Of a stretch of DNA of 27,091 nt, positions 1-7,441 are shown piece after piece. The notes beneath the pieces were generated by a model. That model was given only the letters and a program-made list of their open reading frames with translations. It did not search any database and had not been told where the DNA came from. The position numbers were made by a program, and so were the translations under genes. The stretch's first letter is position 1, and each line of letters starts with the position of its first letter. Source of the stretch: an uncultured Variovorax sp. (GTDB lineage: Bacteria > Pseudomonadota > Gammaproteobacteria > Burkholderiales > Burkholderiaceae); contig CAMLCW010000021.1 in assembly GCA_946478645.1 (NCBI GenBank), positions 1-27,091 of the forward strand, in the 5' to 3' direction.

Positions 1-989
1 GTGCCGACGTTCTCGAACAGGCTGGTCATCTCCCACATGATCCAGTGCGACATGCCCTGCAGCCGCAGCGCCATCGCGGTGGCCGCCGCCACCGCGCCCA
101 CGCCCACCGTGCCCTGCGACCAGAGCCACAGCGCAGTGCCCGCCATGCCCGCCGTGAGGCCCATGCTGAGCGCGTGGTTGACGATCTCGAACGCGCTCAC
201 GAGGCGCATTTGGCCGTAGCCGGTGTGCATGAAATCGCGCATGGCGTCGCGCGCGAAGCCAGCCTCGCGCTGCGTGTGCGAGAACAGCTTGACGGTCGCG
301 ATGTTGGTGTAGGCGTCGGTCACGCGGCCCGTCATGAGCGCGCGCGCATCGGCCTGCGCCTTGCCGACCTTGCCGAGCCGCGGCACGAAGTACGCGAGCG
401 AGGCCGCGTACAGCACCAGCCACACGACGAAGGGCAGCACCAGCTGCACATCGAGCACGCTCACCAGCACGACGATGGTGACGATGTACACGCCCATCGC
501 CACCACCACGTCGGCCAGCACAAAGACGGTGTCGCGCACCGCGAGCGCGGTCTGCATCACCTTGGCCGTGATGCGGCCCGCGAACTCGTCCTGGTAGAAG
601 GCCATGCTCTGGCCCAGCATCAGCCGGTGGAAGTTCCAGCGCAGCCGCATCGGCAGGTTGATCGCGAGCGTCTGGTGCTTCACGATGGTCTGCAGCCCCA
701 CCACGCCGATGCTGATCACGAGCAGCGCGCCGAGCCAGGCCAGCGTGGTTCCGCGGTCGTCCCAGAGCCGCGACGGTTCCTGCCCGCCCAGCCAGTCGAC
801 CACGCGCCCGAGGATGCCGAACAACAGCGCCTCGAAGCCCGACATCAGCGCCGTGAGCCCCGCCATCGCGGCGATCTTGAGGCGCACGCCGCGCGTGCAG
901 GCCCAGAGAAAAGCGAAGAAGCCGGTCGGCGGCAGCGCCGGCTCGGCTGCGGGATAGGGATGGATCAGTTTTTCGAAGAAACGGAACAA
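1..989 (-). CDS. ABC transporter, N-terminal membrane domain (partial)
   Basis: The visible 329 residues are the transmembrane domain of a type-I ABC exporter (MsbA/multidrug family). About six hydrophobic segments are seen, near residues 36-62, 84-104, 155-178, 181-202, 268-290 and from 296 on. The first intracellular loop, FYQDEFAGRITAKVMQ (131-146), matches the exporter coupling-helix region. The ATP-binding half, with Walker A, signature and Walker B motifs, lies beyond the left edge. The chosen start is TTG at 989-987, which gives (M)FRFFEKLIHPYP. A GGAG lies nine bases upstream and no ATG fits the reading frame better. The substrate cannot be told from this half: lipid, drug and peptide exporters share the fold. 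The gene is transcribed away from its neighbour, so the two share a short upstream region. Confidence 0.85.
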   Translation of the reverse strand, partial: MFRFFEKLIHPYPAAEPALPPTGFFAFLWACTRGVRLKIAAMAGLTALMSGFEALLFGILGRVVDWLGGQEPSRLWDDRGTTLAWLGALLVISIGVVGLQTIVKHQTLAINLPMRLRWNFHRLMLGQSMAFYQDEFAGRITAKVMQTALAVRDTVFVLADVVVAMGVYIVTIVVLVSVLDVQLVLPFVVWLVLYAASLAYFVPRLGKVGKAQADARALMTGRVTDAYTNIATVKLFSHTQREAGFARDAMRDFMHTGYGQMRLVSAFEIVNHALSMGLTAGMAGTALWLWSQGTVGVGAVAAATAMALRLQGMSHWIMWEMTSLFENVG

Positions 990-1128
990 GGCGGGGGTCT
1001 CCAGCGGAAGCCGAGACTGTAGCCCTGCAGGCTTGTCCTTGCCCCGAAAGGGTGCGTTGGCGCCGCGGCCTGCGCCGCGCGAGCCGCGCCGCTACAGTTC
1101 GGCGCTACGCCTTCATGGAGCACCCACC

Positions 1129-1962
1129 TTGGCCACCGACAACAACAACAGCCCGCGCCTGCCCACCTACTTCATCTCGCACGGCGGCGGCCCCTGGCCC
1201 TGGATGAAGAAGGAGATGGGCGCCGCCTACGACCAGCTGGCCGCCGCGCTCGCCGACATGCCGCGCCAGATCGGCCGCACCCCCTCGGCCATCCTCATGG
1301 TGTCGGCGCACTGGGAGGCGCCGGTGTTCACGGTGCAGGGCAATTCGCGCCCGCCGATGATCTACGACTACGGCGGCTTCCCGGCCCACACCTACGAGGT
1401 GCGCTACGACGCGCCGGGCTCGCCCGCACTCGCCGAGCGTGTGGCGGTGCTGCTCGCGGCGGCGGGCCTGCCCGCGGCCATCGACCCCGAGCGCGGCTTC
1501 GACCACGGCATGTTCTCGCCGATGGCCGCCATCTACCCCGACGCCGGCGTGCCCGTGGTGCAGCTGTCGCTCAAGCGCGGCCTCGATCCTGCCGAGCACC
1601 TCGCGCTCGGCCGCGCGATCGCACCGCTGCGCGACGAGAACGTGCTCATCATCGGCAGCGGCCTGAGCTACCACAATCTGCGCAACTTCGGGCCGCAGGC
1701 GCACGGGGTCTCGAAGGCCTTCGGCGACTGGCTCGACCACACGGCCGTGCAGGCCGAACCCGCCGAGCGCGAGCAGCGCCTCACGGACTGGGCCTCGGCC
1801 CCGTCGGCGCGCATGGCGCATCCGCGCGAGGAGCACCTGATTCCGCTGATGGTGGCGGTGGGCGCGGCCGCGCAGGAGCCGGGCGAGCGCGTCTACCATG
1901 AAGAAGACTTCATGGGCGGGCTCGTGGTGTCGAGCTACCGGTTCGGCGCAGCGGCTGGCTGA
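1129..1962 (+). CDS. LigB/DODA-type extradiol dioxygenase
   Basis: This 277-residue protein belongs to the class III extradiol ring-cleavage dioxygenase family (LigB subunit fold, 4,5-DOPA dioxygenase/YgiD type). Members open catechol-like rings with a metal held by histidines. Candidate ligands are H18 in FISHGGGPW, H61 in VSAHWEAP and H236 in REEHLIPL. H126 (GFDHGMFSP) and H182 (SYHNLRN) are also conserved-looking. The length fits single-domain members. The start chosen is TTG 1129, with GGAG at 1117-1120 eight bases upstream. The open frame extends back to 1033 but those residues look non-coding. An alpha/beta hydrolase follows 31 bases later, the pairing expected in meta-cleavage catabolism, although the real substrate is unknown. 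DODA homologues in bacteria often act on simple catechols. Confidence 0.88.
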   Translation: MATDNNNSPRLPTYFISHGGGPWPWMKKEMGAAYDQLAAALADMPRQIGRTPSAILMVSAHWEAPVFTVQGNSRPPMIYDYGGFPAHTYEVRYDAPGSPALAERVAVLLAAAGLPAAIDPERGFDHGMFSPMAAIYPDAGVPVVQLSLKRGLDPAEHLALGRAIAPLRDENVLIIGSGLSYHNLRNFGPQAHGVSKAFGDWLDHTAVQAEPAEREQRLTDWASAPSARMAHPREEHLIPLMVAVGAAAQEPGERVYHEEDFMGGLVVSSYRFGAAAG

Positions 1963-1993
1963 AGCGCGCGTCACGCCTTGGCAGAATCGGGCG

Positions 1994-2878
1994 ATGTCTT
2001 CCTCCCCGATTTCCGATTCTTCCGACGAGAGCGCGGCCCGCGCTGCCATCGACCGCATCGCCACGCTGGGCACGCGGCATGACGTGGTGCACGGCGGTGT
2101 GCGCGTCTGCTGGCGCCGCTTTGGCGATGACGTCGAAAGCGGCCATCCGCCACTTGTTCTGCTGCACGGCGGCCATGGCAGCTGGATGCACTGGCTGCGC
2201 AACGTCGAGGCGCTGTCGGCCGGCCGCACGCTGTGGCTCCCCGACATGCCGGGCTTCAACGATTCCGATGCGCCCCCGCCCGCCGAGCCCGGCGGCGATC
2301 CGCTCGGCCCGCTGCTCGATGCGCTCGGCGGCTCGCTCGACCAGCTGATCGGCGCGGGCACGCCCATCGACCTCGGCGGCTTCTCGTTCGGCGGCCTTAC
2401 TGCCGCGCGCTTCGCGGTGCGGCGCGGCGCCATCCGGCGCCTGCTGCTCGTGGGCAGCGGCGGCCACGGCACGCTGCGGCGCATGGCCGTGCAGATGATC
2501 AACTGGCGCGCCGCACCCGACCGCGACGCCGAGCGCGCCGCGCTGCGGCACAACCTCGGCGCGCTGATGCTGCACGACGACGCGGCCATCGATGCGCTCG
2601 CGTTCGAGATCCACGACATCGCCTGCCACGGCACGCGCTTTCGCAGCAAGGACGTCTCGCAATCCGGCGGGCTGCAGGCCGCGCTCGACGCGATCGGCGG
2701 GCCGCAGCTGCTGCTTTGGGGCGAATACGACGTGACCGCCGATCCGCGGCCGCTCGTGGCGCAGTTGATTGCCGGGCACGCCGAGCGCGAAGGAGCGGTG
2801 ATCGACGGGGCAGGGCATTGGGCGCAGTACGAGCGCGCCGATGCGTTCAACCGGCGCGTGCTCGACTTCCTGCGCTGA
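1994..2878 (+). CDS. Alpha/beta hydrolase
   Basis: This 294-residue alpha/beta-hydrolase-fold protein has a complete catalytic triad. The nucleophile is S131 in the elbow GFSFGG, the acid is D246 (EYDVTADP) and the base is H275 (GAGHWAQYE). HGGHGS (58-63) would form the oxyanion hole. No signal peptide is seen, so it is probably cytoplasmic. Members of this group include meta-cleavage-product hydrolases, esterases and carboxylesterases. The dioxygenase gene just upstream makes C-C hydrolysis of a ring-cleavage product a reasonable guess but not a demonstrated one. ATG 1994 is chosen because the in-frame codons before it overlap the upstream gene. The ribosome-binding site there is weak. The gene is convergent with the Bug gene ending at 2885, leaving only six bases between stops. 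Confidence 0.87.
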   Translation: MSSSPISDSSDESAARAAIDRIATLGTRHDVVHGGVRVCWRRFGDDVESGHPPLVLLHGGHGSWMHWLRNVEALSAGRTLWLPDMPGFNDSDAPPPAEPGGDPLGPLLDALGGSLDQLIGAGTPIDLGGFSFGGLTAARFAVRRGAIRRLLLVGSGGHGTLRRMAVQMINWRAAPDRDAERAALRHNLGALMLHDDAAIDALAFEIHDIACHGTRFRSKDVSQSGGLQAALDAIGGPQLLLWGEYDVTADPRPLVAQLIAGHAEREGAVIDGAGHWAQYERADAFNRRVLDFLR

Positions 2879-2884
2879 GCCTCG

Positions 2885-3892
2885 TCACTGCTTCGCCAAC
2901 CCCAGCCGCTTGATCGTCGCCCCCCACTGCGCATACGTCGCGCGCGTCAACTCGGCCAACTGCTGCGGTGTCGACGACTCGGCCTCGTAGGCGCCCTGGC
3001 GGAAGAAGTCGCGCGTGGCGGGCATGGCGAGCACCTGCGCGAGCGCCGCGTTGAGCCTGGCGACCACGGGCGCGGGCATGCGCGCGGGGCCGTAGAAGCC
3101 GAGCCAGCTCGGCATGTCGACGCCGCTCACGCCTTGCTCGCCCATCGTCGGCACGCCGGGCAGCAGCGGGCTGGGCTGGGGCGCCGCGACGGCGAGCATG
3201 CGGACCTTGCCGGTGGCGGTGTTCTGGATCGCGTTGGGCGCGGCATCGAAGTAGAAGTGGACGCGGCCCGCGAGAAAATCCTTCGCGGCATCGGCGCCGC
3301 CCTTGTAGGGCACGTGCACCACGTCGAGCCCGGCCTGCTGGGCAAAGGCCTCGCCGTAGATGTGCGACGAGGTGCCGGTGCCGAACGAGGCGTACGCGAT
3401 CTTTCCGGGGTTGGCCTTGATGTAGGCGATGAGCTCCTGCACGTTGCGTGCGGGCACGCTCGCATGCACGGTGAGCACCAGCGGCCCGCGCGCGCCGAGC
3501 GAGATGGGCGTGAGGTCCTTGAACGGGTCGTAGCGCACCTGCGCGAGCGTCTGCGGGTTCTGCGCCACCACGGAAGAGGGCGCGTACATCATGGTGTAGC
3601 CGTCGGGCGCGGCGCGGATCACCTCCTCGGTGGCGAGGATGAAGCTCGCGCCGGGCCGGTTCTCGACGATCACGGGCGTCTGCAGCACCTCGGCGAGCTT
3701 GATGGCGACGAAGCGCGCCTGCGCATCGGAAGCGCCGCCGGCCGCGAGGCCGAGCACGATGCGCACGGTGCGTCCCTTGTCGGGAAAGGCGGGCGCATCG
3801 GCCGCGCGAACGGCCATCGACGGCAGCGCGCCGAACGGCAGCAGCGCGAGCAACGCGGCGAGCCGGCGCCTGTTCATGGTGCCGTCCATCAT
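2885..3892 (-). CDS. Bug/TctC-type periplasmic binding protein (1)
   Basis: This 335-residue protein belongs to the Bug (TctC) family of extracytoplasmic binding proteins, which bind carboxylates and related small molecules in the periplasm. A signal peptide is visible: an arginine-rich start (MNRRRLAALLALLPFGALP) ending near VRAADA. Family landmarks follow: VRIVLGLAAGGASD, ENRPGAS, APDGYT, and FGTGTSSHIYG, plus PSWLGFYGPARMP near the C-terminus. Its first ATG overlaps the stop of the upstream paralogue (ATGA at 3892-3889), so the two are probably translationally coupled. A second possible start is the ATG at 3877 (MNRRRL). It closely resembles the neighbour along its whole length, which points to tandem duplication. 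No TctA/TctB membrane genes lie nearby, so it is an orphan receptor as is usual for Bug proteins. Confidence 0.93.
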   Translation of the reverse strand: MMDGTMNRRRLAALLALLPFGALPSMAVRAADAPAFPDKGRTVRIVLGLAAGGASDAQARFVAIKLAEVLQTPVIVENRPGASFILATEEVIRAAPDGYTMMYAPSSVVAQNPQTLAQVRYDPFKDLTPISLGARGPLVLTVHASVPARNVQELIAYIKANPGKIAYASFGTGTSSHIYGEAFAQQAGLDVVHVPYKGGADAAKDFLAGRVHFYFDAAPNAIQNTATGKVRMLAVAAPQPSPLLPGVPTMGEQGVSGVDMPSWLGFYGPARMPAPVVARLNAALAQVLAMPATRDFFRQGAYEAESSTPQQLAELTRATYAQWGATIKRLGLAKQ

Positions 3893-4893
3893 TGCTTGGC
3901 CAGCCCGACCTGCTGCACCATCGCGCCCCAGCGCTCGTAGGTCGAGCGCGTGATGCCGGCGAAATCCTCGGGCGTCGAGCCGCCGGCCTCGTAGCCGCCG
4001 GTGCGGTAGAAGGCCTGCACCTGCGGCATGGCGAGCACCTTGGCGAGTGCGGCGTTGAGCGTGGCGACCACGGCCGGCGGCATGCGCGCCGGTCCGTAAA
4101 AGCCGAGCCAGCTCGGCAGGTCGAGGCCGGCGTAGCCCTGCTCGGTGAAGGTCGGCACCTCGGGCAGCGCGGAAATGCGCGCGTTCGCGGCAACCGCGAG
4201 GATCTTCACCTTGCCGGTGGCCGAGGTGATGACGGCCGAGGAGGCGGAATCGAACATGTACTGCACGCGCCCGCCGATCAGGTCCTTGGCCGCGTCGGAG
4301 CCGCCCTTGTACGGGATGTGCACCGCGTCGATGCCGGTCTTCTGCACGAAGGCCTCGCCGTAGATGTGCGACGAGGTGCCCGCGCCGAAGGAGGCGTAGC
4401 TGACCTGGCCCGGACGGCCCTTCACCCAGGCGACGAGTTCCTTCACGTTCGAGGCCGGCACCGTGGTGCTCACCGACAGCACCAGCGGCCCGCGCCCGCC
4501 CATCGAGATGGCGGTGAAGTCCTTGAACGGGTCGTAGGGCACCTGGGCGAAGGTGTGGGGGTTCTGCGCCATGGTGGACGAGGGCGCGTAGAGCAGCGTG
4601 TGGCCGTCGGGCAGGGCGCGCGCCACCTCGCTCGCGGCGAGCATGGTGCTGGCGCCGGGCCGGTTGTCGACGATCACGCCGGTGCCGAGCACTTCGCCGA
4701 GCTTCTGCGCCACGATGCGCGCCTGCGCGTCGGTGCCGCCGCCGGCCGTGAAGCCGACCACGATGCGGATCGGCTTGCCGCGGGCGGGAAAGCCCTGCGC
4801 GTCCTGCGCGAAGGCGCGCGGCGCCAGCCCCAGCAGGGCCGCAGCGCCCAGCGCCGAGCTGAACGCGCGGCGGGTGCCTGGAAGTTTCTTCAT
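3889..4893 (-). CDS. Bug/TctC-type periplasmic binding protein (2)
   Basis: This 334-residue Bug-family binding protein is the first gene of a leftward pair. It starts at ATG 4893 with GGAGA six bases upstream. The N-terminus MKKLPGTRRAFSSALGAAAL carries a twin arginine and a hydrophobic stretch ending AFAQ, so export to the periplasm is expected, perhaps by Tat. Landmarks are IRIVVGFTAGGGTD, DNRPGAS, FGAGTSSHIYG and PSWLGFYGPARMP, nearly identical in order and spacing to those of the downstream paralogue. It is transcribed divergently from the FAD oxidoreductase across an AT-rich region with a perfect palindrome, so it is probably co-regulated with the catabolic cluster and may capture the substrate or a related compound. 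Confidence 0.93.
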   Translation of the reverse strand: MKKLPGTRRAFSSALGAAALLGLAPRAFAQDAQGFPARGKPIRIVVGFTAGGGTDAQARIVAQKLGEVLGTGVIVDNRPGASTMLAASEVARALPDGHTLLYAPSSTMAQNPHTFAQVPYDPFKDFTAISMGGRGPLVLSVSTTVPASNVKELVAWVKGRPGQVSYASFGAGTSSHIYGEAFVQKTGIDAVHIPYKGGSDAAKDLIGGRVQYMFDSASSAVITSATGKVKILAVAANARISALPEVPTFTEQGYAGLDLPSWLGFYGPARMPPAVVATLNAALAKVLAMPQVQAFYRTGGYEAGGSTPEDFAGITRSTYERWGAMVQQVGLAKQ

Positions 4894-4968
4894 CAATGTC
4901 TCCGTTGGTTTTCGGCGCGTATATTGATCTTCAAAACCATAAAAAGCCATATTTACTAGGGAATACCC

Positions 4969-4984
4969 CAAACGTTAACGTTTG
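4969..4984. promoter_or_regulatory. 16-bp perfect palindrome, candidate operator
   Basis: The sequence CAAACGTTAACGTTTG is its own reverse complement over 16 bases and consists of two abutting AACGTT units. It lies three bases upstream of a TTGACA box, so a bound protein would touch RNA polymerase, consistent with an activator or repressor site. The IclR regulator encoded at 6546 is the nearest candidate ligand-responsive protein. IclR proteins bind palindromes of about this size. LacI-type operators also have central CG palindromes, but no LacI gene is seen. Confidence 0.6.
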
Positions 4985-4987
4985 AAG

Positions 4988-5015
4988 TTGACAAAATGGA
5001 AAGTGAAATCAAAAT
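4988..5015 (+). promoter_or_regulatory. Sigma-70-like promoter for the FAD oxidoreductase
   Basis: A perfect TTGACA (4988-4993) is followed after 16 bases by CAAAAT (5010-5015), which matches four of six consensus -10 positions. It points toward the FAD oxidoreductase start at 5048 and directly follows the 16-bp palindrome. The -10 choice is uncertain in this A-rich stretch. Confidence 0.5.
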
Positions 5016-5047
5016 ACGAATAAATCAGTCCAGCCGAGAACGCATCC

Positions 5048-6502
5048 ATGAAAACTGTCGTCCGCACCGACGAGCGCATCCTGACCTCCGACATCTTCGA
5101 CCGCGACAGCCGCGTCAAGCGCCCTGACCATGGCAGCTGGGCCGAGCCCGGCAAGCAGATTCCGGTCTACCACCGCTGCGGCGTGCTGGTGGTCGGCGGC
5201 GGCCCGTCGGGCACGGCCGCGGCCGCGGCGGCCGCACGGGCCGGCGCGGACGTGGCGCTGCTCGAGCGCTACAACCACCTGGGCGGCCTGTCTACCGGCG
5301 GCCTCGTGATCTGGATCGACCGCATGACCGACTGGGAAGGCCAGCTCGTGATCCGCGGCTTTGCCGAGGAACTGTTCGACCGCCTGCCGGCCGAGGCCAT
5401 CGCCGGCCCGGCGCGCGAGGACTGGGGCTCGCAGGACCCGGCGAAGGCCGCGCACTGGTCGCAGCGCACCGCCGCTTACCACGGCGTGGTCACCTGGTCG
5501 CCCACCATCGACCCCGAGCGGCTGAAGCTGCTGTCGCAGGAGATCGTGCTCGAGCGCCAGGTCAAGCTCATCTATCACTCCTGGGCCGCGATCCCGATCG
5601 TGCAGGACGGCGCCGTGAAGGGCGTGGTGTTCGAAAGCAAGGAAGGGCGCATGGCGATCATGGCCGACGTGGTGGTCGATGCCACCGGCGACGGCGACCT
5701 GTTCGCGCGTGCCGGCGCCGCCTTCGTCAACGACATCGAGGAAGCCGACGTGCACCACTGCATGAACACCTCGTGGCTCTTCGGCGGCGTGGACATGAAC
5801 CGCTGGATCGCGTTCAAGGCCGGCCAGCCCGAGGCGTTCAGTGCCTTCATGGCGCGCGGCCGCGAGCAGCTCGGCCTGTTCGAGCGCCCCTTCGTCTCGT
5901 GGCGCAACGACGTGGCGCTGTTCATGGGGCCGCGCCAGTCGGGCTACTCGGCGCTCGACGTCGACGACCTCACGGCCGTCGAGGTGCGCTCGCACCGCGC
6001 AATGGCCGCGCACCTCGACTACTTCCGTGCCCATGCGCCGGGCTTCGAGGACGCCTACCTGATGCTCAGCGCGCCGCAGATCGGCGTGCGCCATGCGCGG
6101 CGGCTTACCGGCGTGGGCGCGGTGCTGCGCAGCCAGTGGCCCGACGGCGTGGCGCTGGCCGACGAGATCGGCGTGACCCCTGCGGTGTCGCCGAAATTCC
6201 CGAACATCTCCATTCCCTACGGCGCGCTGGTGCCGCAGCAGCTCGACGGCCTGCTGGCCTGCGGCCGGCACATCTCGTGCGACCGCAACTCGCACGGCTT
6301 CATGCGCGAGATACCCCAGTGCTGGATCACCGGCCAGGCCGCGGGCGTGGCTGCCGCGCTGGCCTCGCAGGGCGGCATCGCGCCGCGCGCGGTCGACATC
6401 GGCACGCTGCAGTCGGCGCTGCTCGCGCAGGGCGTGTACCTGCGCGCCGGTGCGGGGCAGGGCGCAGGGGTGCCGGCGGCAGCGGCCGAAGCGGGTGCCT
6501 GA
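5048..6502 (+). CDS. FAD-dependent oxidoreductase
   Basis: This 484-residue flavoprotein of the FAD_oxidored family has a dinucleotide-binding motif VVGGGPSG (48-55) with an acidic residue at the end of the second strand (LLER, E73) and the typical LGGLSTGGLV (78-87). A second FAD motif, VVDATGDGDLFARAGA, lies mid-protein. The C-terminal signature GRHISCD...REIPQCWITGQAAGVAAALA matches the family. About 40 residues precede the Rossmann fold. No signal peptide or membrane segment is seen, so it is cytoplasmic. It is the first gene of the rightward cluster and is followed by an IclR regulator, AcnX and an IlvD-like dehydratase, so it probably oxidises the pathway substrate or an intermediate. 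The substrate is unknown. The ribosome-binding site is weak. Confidence 0.88.
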   Translation: MKTVVRTDERILTSDIFDRDSRVKRPDHGSWAEPGKQIPVYHRCGVLVVGGGPSGTAAAAAAARAGADVALLERYNHLGGLSTGGLVIWIDRMTDWEGQLVIRGFAEELFDRLPAEAIAGPAREDWGSQDPAKAAHWSQRTAAYHGVVTWSPTIDPERLKLLSQEIVLERQVKLIYHSWAAIPIVQDGAVKGVVFESKEGRMAIMADVVVDATGDGDLFARAGAAFVNDIEEADVHHCMNTSWLFGGVDMNRWIAFKAGQPEAFSAFMARGREQLGLFERPFVSWRNDVALFMGPRQSGYSALDVDDLTAVEVRSHRAMAAHLDYFRAHAPGFEDAYLMLSAPQIGVRHARRLTGVGAVLRSQWPDGVALADEIGVTPAVSPKFPNISIPYGALVPQQLDGLLACGRHISCDRNSHGFMREIPQCWITGQAAGVAAALASQGGIAPRAVDIGTLQSALLAQGVYLRAGAGQGAGVPAAAAEAGA

Positions 6503-6545
6503 ACCTCTACATTGCATGGTCCTGGGTCTTGCAACGGGTTCTGCC

Positions 6546-7394
6546 ATGTCCACTGAAAAAAACGAAACCTCCTCACTGCCTGCGTCGCCCGACGCCGCCG
6601 ACGCGCGCGCCGACCGCTCCGACACCGTGAGCGCGCTGGAGCGCGGCATCTCGGTGCTGCGCTGCTTCAGCGAAGAGCGGCCGGTGCTCGGCCATGCCGA
6701 CATCGCGCGCATGACCGGCATTCCGCGCGCCACCGTCAATCGGCTGGTCGCGACGCTCCTCTCGCTCGGCATGCTCAAGAGCGCGCCCGCGGCCGACCGG
6801 CTGATGCTCGGGCCCGGCGTGGTGTCGCTCTCGCGCGTGTTCCTCGGCAGCCTCGACGTGCGTGCCGCCGCGCGGCCCAGCATGCAGGCCATGGCCGAGG
6901 AGGTCGGCGCCTCGGTCTACCTCGCGGTGCGCGACGGCATGGAGATGGTGCTGATCGAAGCCTGCCGGCCGCGCTCGTCGATGCTGTCGGCGCGGCTCGA
7001 CGTGGGCTCGCGCGCGCCGCTGCCCAACTCGGCGCTCGGCCGCGCCTACCTGTCGGCGCTGCCCGAGGCCGCACGCAACCAGCTCGTCGATTCGCTGCGC
7101 CTCCTGCGCGGCCCCGAATGGGACAGCATCGCCGCGCCCATGGCGCGTGCCATCGGCGAGGCGAAGCGGCTCGGCTACTGCCTGTCGCTCGGCGAGTTCC
7201 ACCGCGAGATCAATTCGGTGTCGGTGCCGCTCGTCGGGCCCGACGGCGAAGTGATGGCGCTCAACGGCGGCGGCGCGGCCTTCGTCTTCACCGAGGAGCG
7301 GCTGCGCAACGAACTCGCGCCGCGGTTGCACGACATCGCGCTCAGCATCGCGCGCGACATCGGCGGCCACGTGCCGTCGCCCACCTCGGGCTAG
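6546..7394 (+). CDS. IclR-family transcriptional regulator
   Basis: This 282-residue regulator has an N-terminal winged helix-turn-helix (about residues 28-85). The recognition region is HADIARMTGIPRATVNRLVATL, written here to locate it at 50-71. The IclR effector-binding domain fills the rest, including the conserved-looking LPNSALGRAYLSALP and the C-terminal SVSVPLVGPDGEVMALN. Such proteins bind aromatic or aliphatic acids and repress or activate the adjacent catabolic genes. The gene lies inside the cluster it probably controls, 43 bases after the FAD oxidoreductase and 47 before AcnX. ATG 6546 is chosen. ATG 6516 in the same frame is possible but has no better ribosome-binding site. The palindrome at 4969-4984 is a candidate binding site. 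Confidence 0.92.
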   Translation: MSTEKNETSSLPASPDAADARADRSDTVSALERGISVLRCFSEERPVLGHADIARMTGIPRATVNRLVATLLSLGMLKSAPAADRLMLGPGVVSLSRVFLGSLDVRAAARPSMQAMAEEVGASVYLAVRDGMEMVLIEACRPRSSMLSARLDVGSRAPLPNSALGRAYLSALPEAARNQLVDSLRLLRGPEWDSIAAPMARAIGEAKRLGYCLSLGEFHREINSVSVPLVGPDGEVMALNGGGAAFVFTEERLRNELAPRLHDIALSIARDIGGHVPSPTSG

Positions 7395-7441
7395 CGACAA
7401 CAAGACAACCCCACGACGGAAAAAGAACGGAGACACAGGCC

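Larger units (their letters stand above)
4894..5047. promoter_or_regulatory. Divergent regulatory intergenic region
   Basis: These 154 bases separate the leftward Bug pair from the rightward catabolic cluster. They are strikingly AT-rich compared with the GC-rich surroundings, as expected for back-to-back promoters. They contain a 16-bp palindrome and a rightward -35-like box, listed separately. For the leftward direction I see no convincing promoter. TTAACG inside the palindrome with TAAATA 17 bases on is only a tentative pair. Confidence 0.7.

Noticed and set aside
45..1022. Plus-strand frame opposite the ABC transporter
   Set aside because: The minus strand encodes recognisable membrane helices, and the plus-strand translation is His/Arg-rich without motifs.
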